From: Sphingobacterium daejeonense
GTDB taxonomy: Bacteria > Bacteroidota > Bacteroidia > Sphingobacteriales > Sphingobacteriaceae
Reading direction: 5' to 3'
Length of the DNA stretch: 64,000 nucleotides
Assembly (NCBI RefSeq): GCF_901472535.1
Contig: NZ_LR590470.1
Location: 2,232,001 to 2,296,000, forward strand
Both the position numbers and the translations under genes were made by a program. The notes under the pieces are model-generated. The model did not search any database. It saw only the letters and a list, made by a program, of their open reading frames with translations, and was not told the origin of the DNA. How positions within the stretch are numbered: the first letter of the stretch is position 1; each line of letters begins with the position of its first letter. Shown one piece after another: positions 58,876 through 64,000 of the stretch.

Positions 58876-60364
58876 ATGAATTGTATAATGATCAATCTAA
58901 ACAAAATAAACCGTGTAATTTTACTAATAGGTTTCATGCTATTTTTTGTGCCATTCCTGAAAGCGCAAAAGATCTATACAGTAGACCAAGTTCCTAGTCC
59001 GAAAGAAGATGGACAAGATTATTTTGTCAGTAACCCTGATCATATATTAGATGAGAATACAGTTGCTCTTCTTGACAGTATTTCGTTGGATATTGATAAA
59101 ACTACCGGTTCGGAATATGCCATTGTTATTGTTGATGATTTTGAAGGCGACGATGACTTTCAATTTGCTTATGATTTGTTTAATAAATGGGGTATCGGTA
59201 AAAGTGAGACCAACAATGGATTGCTATTATTTATTGGCAAAAATAAAAGAATGTATAGATTTATTTCTGGTTATGGAATGGAGTCTCTATTTCCGGATGC
59301 CTATTTAAAACGAGTAGGAGAAAGTTTTTAGTACCAAATTTCAAAAATGAAGATTATGATAGAGGGGTTTTAGAGGCTAGTGAATTTATAGCACAATTTT
59401 AAAATCTCCAGACTCCATTAAAGAATTAGAGCGGATGATGCCTGAAGCTATGCCGTTTTTCAGCTGGAAAAATCCGACCTTAAAAAATACTTTATTGGTT
59501 GTAGGTTTTTTTTGGCCCTTTATGTCTATATCCACCTTATAGGTAAGAAATTAAAGAGCCCTAAAAGGAAATTAAGACCTATTGCCCCCATATTTTTTGG
59601 ATTGGGATGTATGTTATTGCTCATGTTTATTACGCTTTTCATTTTTGCATTCTTGTTTAATAATTTGGAAAAGGTGTATCAACTTAAAACCTTCCTTATT
59701 TCGCGTTTGTTCTTGGAGGATTGATTTTATCTGCAAAAATATTTGACACACAAGAAGTTATTAATAAAAGTTATGTAGATGAAAAAGATAAAGAATTGGC
59801 TTTAAAGAAGTTTTCTGCCTATGCTATAATCCATCAATCTTGTCACCATTATCTTTGTTTGGGTTAGGATGGATTTTCAATAAAACCATTAAGAACAAAA
59901 ATAGATTTACTCCTCCGGACCAATCTGGGGAATGGGAAAGAATTAAGAGAACCTCAAACAAGATAGAAACAAGCAGTTACTTGGATCAAGGGAATATTAA
60001 AGAGGAGAAAGTCGGAGCTAGGAAGTATGAGATTTGGCGAAACACAAAAACAAACAAAATACAATTGATTCCTTGGGAAATCAAGAAGAGATTTACAGAA
60101 TGTCCAGAATGTCATTATATGACTATGGAAAAGATCAATAAAACGGTCAAGAATCCAACATATACTGCTACCGGTACAGGCGAAACTATTGAAAAATGCC
60201 TCAACTGCAGTTATAGGAATGTTATTGACATATTTACCATTCCTAAAAAGACAAAGAGTTCTAGTGGTGGCAGTGGGTCATCTGGTGGAGGTTCTTCCGG
60301 TGGTGGTGGTGGAAGCTTTGGTGGCGGATCCTCAGGTGGAGGAGGAGCAGGAGGAAGATGGTAA
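58876..60364 (+). CDS. TPM-domain membrane protein with zinc-ribbon-like and Gly/Ser-rich tail (frameshifted)
   Basis: About 490 residues. A signal or first helix (VILLIGFMLFFVPFLKAQ) precedes a TPM domain (FVSNPDHILDENTVALLDSISLDIDKTTGSEYAIVIVDDFEGDDDFQFAYDLFNKWGIGKSETNNGLLLFIGKNKRMYRFISGYGMES). Several membrane segments follow, then a cytoplasmic part with two CxxC pairs (CPEC and CLNC, 32 residues apart), like a zinc ribbon. It ends in a tail of Gly and Ser (SSGGSGSSGGGSSGGGGGSF and more). At least five shifts between 59320 and 59840 split the middle. Related to YgcG-type proteins; function unknown. Confidence 0.78.
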
Positions 60365-60377
60365 CTTATAATTTTTT

Positions 60378-61154
60378 ATGAAAACAATCCAATTATTAAT
60401 CTTGGTTTTAATCCTGCAAGGATGTCAACAGCCAAAAACAAAAAATAGTACACCAGAAATTGCTGATTCCACAACAGTAAAAGTTGATACAGCTATTTTT
60501 GAAAATGATACCATTGCTATCTATAAAATTGATTCTTCTGCTTTTTTGAAGAATAAAGCAAACTCGATAGCAATTACAGATACATTGGTCTATATTGAAG
60601 ATTTTGCAAAAGCGAAAGAACTGTTAAAGGGAAAGGTTAAGTTTGGCGACTACGACATGGATTCTCACTCGGTAGATACCCTGAAAGAGGGAACCAATAT
60701 TTCTTATATCGTTGCGGAATCTGGTGATACCCTGAAAATTGAGTCAAATCAAGATTTTGCGTATGTAGGGTTTGTTCGATATTATCCAACTGAAAATATA
60801 GTTCTTTTTGAAGGTGGACATACATCAGATTACGCTATCGATCTTAAGAATGGATCTATAGATGTGATGGTGGTCGGAAATCCCCAGTATATCCAATATT
60901 CTCCAAGCAAAAAATACAGGTTAAACGGGTGGTTTCCAGGACAAGAATGTTCCGATTATTTTATTCAGGAAAAAATTGGAGATAACTATAAAGTGCTAGC
61001 GAGAATGCCAATTCATCTAACTGAGGAGGGGTTTGACCTATGTACCTTAAAGGATATCTTTTGGTATTCAGATCGTGAGCTTTATTTTAGGAATACATAT
61101 TTTGGATTTGAAGAGGATAAACGATTAGGATATTTTAAGTTGATTTTAAAATAA
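60378..61154 (+). CDS. Putative lipoprotein of unknown function
   Basis: It has 258 residues with a lipoprotein signal (MKTIQLLILVLILQGCQQPK, lipobox LQGC). The mature part is beta-rich: VYIEDFAKAKELLKGKVKFGDYDMDSHSVDTLKEG, FVRYYPTENIVLFEGGHTSDYAIDL, QYSPSKKYRLNGWFPGQECSDYFIQEK. I do not recognise the family. It is 13 bases after the TPM gene, so probably cotranscribed. The frame is intact. Confidence 0.75.
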   Translation: MKTIQLLILVLILQGCQQPKTKNSTPEIADSTTVKVDTAIFENDTIAIYKIDSSAFLKNKANSIAITDTLVYIEDFAKAKELLKGKVKFGDYDMDSHSVDTLKEGTNISYIVAESGDTLKIESNQDFAYVGFVRYYPTENIVLFEGGHTSDYAIDLKNGSIDVMVVGNPQYIQYSPSKKYRLNGWFPGQECSDYFIQEKIGDNYKVLARMPIHLTEEGFDLCTLKDIFWYSDRELYFRNTYFGFEEDKRLGYFKLILK

Positions 61155-61580
61155 TTGATTTTTGTATTTGTATATTTTCCTATTCAAATAAGGTTGATGT
61201 AAATAATAAAACAAACATGCTCCTAGAAAATAACAGATGGCATCCATAAAGTCAGCTGTATTATAATCCGTAAACATTGGGCTTAAAACTTCAAAAAATA
61301 TGGAAGTTAAAAATGCCAAAAGGAACAGTTGCTTTAATGAATATTTATAACCATGCTCTAACCTTAAAATAAATAACCCCAAACAATAAGAAAAATGCGC
61401 AATAAGTGGTATAAAAACAATGTCGGTTAACCAATCATTGAGGTAGGGAATGGGATTGCCTGATATTCTAAAATAGCGAATAATTATCCAGCATAAACAA
61501 TAAAACACAAAAAATGGATCTATTAAAAATAACGCTAGTGCGCGAATGACACGGCGATTAACATAGCTGTAAGTCCACAT
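61146..61580 (-). CDS. Integral membrane protein, unknown
   Basis: About 144 residues from MWTYSYVNRRVIRALALFLIDP (ATG at 61580), with four predicted helices (FFVFYCLCWIIIRYF, IVFIPLIAHFSYCLGLFIL, LFLLAFLTSIFFEVLSP, DAICYFLGACLFYYL). A Pro-rich loop NPIPYLNDWLTD and the motif FEVLSP stand out. I recall such proteins annotated in relatives as putative magnesium-citrate transporter, without strong evidence. It overlaps the lipoprotein stop by 9 bases. Confidence 0.65.
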   Translation of the reverse strand: MWTYSYVNRRVIRALALFLIDPFFVFYCLCWIIIRYFRISGNPIPYLNDWLTDIVFIPLIAHFSYCLGLFILRLEHGYKYSLKQLFLLAFLTSIFFEVLSPMFTDYNTADFMDAICYFLGACLFYYLHQPYLNRKIYKYKNQLF

Positions 61581-61720
61581 GACATCAATATTAAAAACAT
61601 TACCCAACCAACCTGTTTACTTCTTCTCTGAGCTTTTGTGTCATTTGCATCCTCTGGAAAAATAGTCTCTCTTATTTCAAAAAGTTGCCTTTGAAGCCAA
61701 TTCCTTTTTTTCTCTTTCAC
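61535..61720 (-). CDS. Small single-helix membrane protein, hypothetical
   Basis: It has 61 residues: a charged N-terminus (MKEKKRNWLQRQLFEIRETIFPEDANDTKAQRRSKQ) and one membrane helix (VGWVMFLILMSCGLTAMLIAV). It overlaps the preferred start of the next membrane gene by 46 bases, which suggests coupled translation. I do not recognise it. It is likely real because its helix and charge pattern are protein-like. Confidence 0.6.
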   Translation of the reverse strand: MKEKKRNWLQRQLFEIRETIFPEDANDTKAQRRSKQVGWVMFLILMSCGLTAMLIAVSFAH

Positions 61721-61896
61721 ATTTTTGAATTTTATGCAAATATAGGAATGTTTATTTCAAGTGGGTTTCGCATTCCTGCTGTATGAAGCAGTTGAATTCA
61801 TGATTTTACAATGGAGAGACATTAATTTTCAAAACTAAATCGCTGTGTTTCTGTTATATTATTGAAGATTAATATAAAATTATACACAAAATTTTT

Positions 61897-62964
61897 ATGG
61901 CACTAAAAGATATTATTGATTCATTGACACAAAAAAATGAATCTCCTAGCATCACTATTTCATACAATACTTATAAAACTTTCCCAGATAGGGAAAAAAA
62001 TGCTATCAATTTAAAAAATCTTACCAAAGAAGCTGAAAACAGGGTTATTGAAGAGTTTGGCAAGAGAGAATCTGAGGAGATTTTAGAGAAGATTGCCGAG
62101 CTTCCTGAACGATTGGAGGATGTGCAATTAATGGATAGCTTGCATATATTTATTTCTAAAGATACAGACGAAATCGTCCCATCTCCATGGCCTGTTGACA
62201 CGGAAGGTGTATTTATTGATGATAATTTCGCAGTAAAACCTTTGATCAAGGCTTTGAATAGAAGCAAGGAATACATGATTTTATCGTTGGCTCAAGGTGG
62301 AGCTCATTTATATCAAGCTTTAAATGATTCCATTGAAAAAGAAATTACTAACGATGATTTCCCTTTTGACGCAAATCCATTGGAAGTATCGGGTTCCGAC
62401 ACTAAAAAGATTGAAAATCGTCTAAAAGAATATTTCAATCAGATTGACAAAGCAACTGTTGCTGTTCATAACTCCAATGACTTAGATGTTGTTGTAATCT
62501 GTACTGAACCCAACTATGCTATGCTGATGGAAGTTGCTGATATCCCTAAAATGTATATTGGCCATGACAATAAAAATTATGATGCTTCGGAAGCAGATAA
62601 TATGGCTAAACAAGCGTTTGAATCAATTAAAGAAATTCAAAAAGAAGAACGTGGGGTAGCAATAGGCGAATTAAAACAAGCTGTATCTTCAGGGCAGGTT
62701 TTGACAGATTTACAGGATATTTATCAAGCAGCTATAGATGGGCGCGGTGATTTGCTAATCGTAAATCAAGATTTTGAACAACCTGTGAAGATGACTTCCG
62801 ATAGAACATTTGATTTAGCTGAAGATTCAAAAGAACCTGGTGTTGTTGATGATATCGTTTCAACTATTGCATGGGAAGTGTTGTCAAAAGGAGGAAGATC
62901 ATTCTTTACCGCTCAAGAAGAACTAGAAGAATTAGGTAAAATAGCTTTAAAAGTGAGGTACTAA
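61897..62964 (+). CDS. Bacterial archaeo-eukaryotic release factor family 3 (baeRF3) protein
   Basis: It has 355 residues, intact and cytoplasmic. The architecture fits the baeRF3 family, bacterial relatives of the eRF1/Pelota RNase-H-like and L7Ae-like domains: ESPSITISYNTYKTFPDREKNAINLKNL near the start, then KPLIKALNRSKEYMILSLAQGGAHLYQAL, a middle EPNYAMLMEVADIPKMYIGHDNKNY and a C-terminal GDLLIVNQDFEQ ... DIVSTIAWEVLSKGGRSFFTAQEELEELGKIAL. Members are thought to act on stalled ribosomes or to guard against interference. It has its own terminator. Confidence 0.85.
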   Translation: MALKDIIDSLTQKNESPSITISYNTYKTFPDREKNAINLKNLTKEAENRVIEEFGKRESEEILEKIAELPERLEDVQLMDSLHIFISKDTDEIVPSPWPVDTEGVFIDDNFAVKPLIKALNRSKEYMILSLAQGGAHLYQALNDSIEKEITNDDFPFDANPLEVSGSDTKKIENRLKEYFNQIDKATVAVHNSNDLDVVVICTEPNYAMLMEVADIPKMYIGHDNKNYDASEADNMAKQAFESIKEIQKEERGVAIGELKQAVSSGQVLTDLQDIYQAAIDGRGDLLIVNQDFEQPVKMTSDRTFDLAEDSKEPGVVDDIVSTIAWEVLSKGGRSFFTAQEELEELGKIALKVRY

Positions 62965-62992
62965 TACTGAACTTTGAGTAAATAACAAAAAT

Positions 62993-63023
62993 AAAAATGG
63001 GCAGGTAAAACTGCCCATTTTTA
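62993..63023. terminator. Bidirectional terminator between baeRF3 and GH2 genes
   Basis: A perfect stem (aaaatgggcag / ctgcccatttt) flanked by A-run and T-run. It lies between convergent genes and can end both transcripts. Confidence 0.85.
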
Positions 63024-63025
63024 TT

Positions 63026-64000
63026 TTACTTAACTTGACTAGCGTTATTATACAGCTTATTGTGAATTTCTTTTAATTCATTAGCAGGAATTTTAATAAC
63101 CTTTCTGTCATAAGTCATCAATCCATTTGTTTCTATTTCCACATCCGTAGTTTGGGTGTATACACCTGCAGACAAACCTAATGGAATTAAGTTGCTAAGA
63201 TCAGTTACAACTTCGTTGTATCTCTTTTTCAATTCTTCTGCATTTTTAAACGATTGGTAACCCCAATTATCTTTTTGTTGCCAAGTATGGCCTTCAACTG
63301 GTAATCCTAGTCCGCCATATTCACCTAAAGCCAATACATATTGACTTCCATAAATTTCTGGGCTAGGCATTGCTGCGTCAGGATAATTGTGAATGTCAAA
63401 AATATGTCCAGGTGCACCAAAATTACCGCCAGATGCTCCATTAACGATTCTTGAAGGGTCATTTTGAATGGTCCAATCCACTATTTCTTTAGATTTAAAC
63501 TGCCCCCAAGCTTCATTGAATGGAACCCAAACGACAATAGAAGGGAAGTTGTGCAAAGTCGACATAATAGCTTTCCACTCTTTTCTGTAGATAGCTTCAG
63601 ATTCTGGAGTACGGTCTTTATCATGTTTGCCAGCGCGAATTTTTCCTGGGTTCATATCCCAAATATTTCCGCCTAAATCCCCACTCGGCATATCTTGCCA
63701 TACTAAAACTCCTAAACTATCACAATGTCTGTACCATCTTGCAGGTTCTACTTTAATGTGCTTTCTGATCATGTTAAAGCCCATTTCTTTGGTTTTAACA
63801 ACATCAAATTTCAAAGCTTCATCAGAAGGAGCAGTATGCAAACCATCTGGCCACCACCCTTGGTCTAATGGTCCATAATGGAAAACAAATTTATCGTTCA
63901 AGTACATCCTTTGGATGCCTTTTGCATCTTTTTTCAACGTGATTTTGCGCATAGCAAAATAGGAATCAGCTTCGTCTATAACTTTACCTTTTCTCAGTAC
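63026..64000 (-). CDS. Glycoside hydrolase family 2 protein, C-terminal part (partial)
   Basis: A GH2 enzyme (beta-galactosidase/beta-glucuronidase/mannosidase class) with the start beyond the right edge; 325 residues are inside. The TIM barrel begins with SYFAMRKITLKKDAKGIQRMYLNDKFVFHYGPLDQGWWPDGLHTAPSDEALKFDVVKTKEMGFNMIRKHIKVEP. The expected acid/base Glu lies in WVPFNEAWGQF and the expected nucleophile Glu in LALGEYGGLG. Which sugar it cleaves cannot be told. It ends normally at 63026. Confidence 0.9.
   Translation of the reverse strand, partial: VLRKGKVIDEADSYFAMRKITLKKDAKGIQRMYLNDKFVFHYGPLDQGWWPDGLHTAPSDEALKFDVVKTKEMGFNMIRKHIKVEPARWYRHCDSLGVLVWQDMPSGDLGGNIWDMNPGKIRAGKHDKDRTPESEAIYRKEWKAIMSTLHNFPSIVVWVPFNEAWGQFKSKEIVDWTIQNDPSRIVNGASGGNFGAPGHIFDIHNYPDAAMPSPEIYGSQYVLALGEYGGLGLPVEGHTWQQKDNWGYQSFKNAEELKKRYNEVVTDLSNLIPLGLSAGVYTQTTDVEIETNGLMTYDRKVIKIPANELKEIHNKLYNNASQVK

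Overview
The window is AT-rich chromosomal DNA from a member of the Bacteroidota, most likely Sphingobacteriaceae (Sphingobacterium or Pedobacter type). The pointers are a SusC/SusD pair, a GH92 and a GH2 enzyme, a fimbrillin-like lipoprotein, the futalosine menaquinone enzyme MqnC, an outer-membrane TonB-family barrel, and a split KdpD. No rRNA, tRNA, insertion sequence, prophage or CRISPR array was seen.

Layout. 1-4.7 kb: end of a TonB-type outer-membrane barrel, a quinone oxidoreductase and a secreted GH92 enzyme. 4.9-7 kb (minus): mqnC, scpB and an unlisted 57-residue Asp-rich microprotein. 7.2-10.4 kb: SRPBCC protein, DAACS symporter, FAD oxidoreductase. 10.4-11.75 kb: gene-free repeat region. 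11.8-13.5 kb: DUF1232 protein and a serine beta-lactamase-family protein. 13.5-23.3 kb: a long array, mostly on the minus strand, of small SRPBCC, VOC/PhnB, DUF1697, DUF1801, DUF6157 and RibD-type proteins, split at 18.6-19.5 kb by a second repeat region. 23.4-27.2 kb: aldo/keto reductase, beta-hydroxyacid dehydrogenase and two alpha/beta hydrolases, probably an operon. 27.8-35.6 kb: SusC, SusD and a Tat-type phospholipase C. 35.6-39.8 kb: universal stress protein, calcium-type P-ATPase, secreted nuclease. 40.1-50.4 kb: a kdp potassium-uptake locus with an NtrC-type regulator, a candidate sigma-54 promoter, small proteins, kdpF-A-B-C, a porin, a KdpD sensor-domain protein and a separate histidine kinase. 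51.3-64 kb: fimbrillin-like lipoprotein, outer-membrane barrel, thioredoxin-like lipoprotein, MFS pump, methyltransferase, DUF4230, TPM-domain protein, baeRF3 protein and the end of a GH2 enzyme.

Two things stand out. First, the two gene-free regions are mosaics of short palindromes. They share a module order, contain a hairpin whose stem varies but still pairs, and include a gap-free four-way palindrome at 18735-18899. Second, the kdp locus has a NtrC-type activator and a -24/-12 type promoter where the textbook KdpE is of the OmpR type.

Caution on quality: about twenty genes are split by frameshifts, and most of those resolved are single extra bases in homopolymers. Removing one base restores conserved motifs each time. 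This looks like uncorrected sequencing error rather than gene decay, so split genes are annotated here as single genes spanning all their frames.
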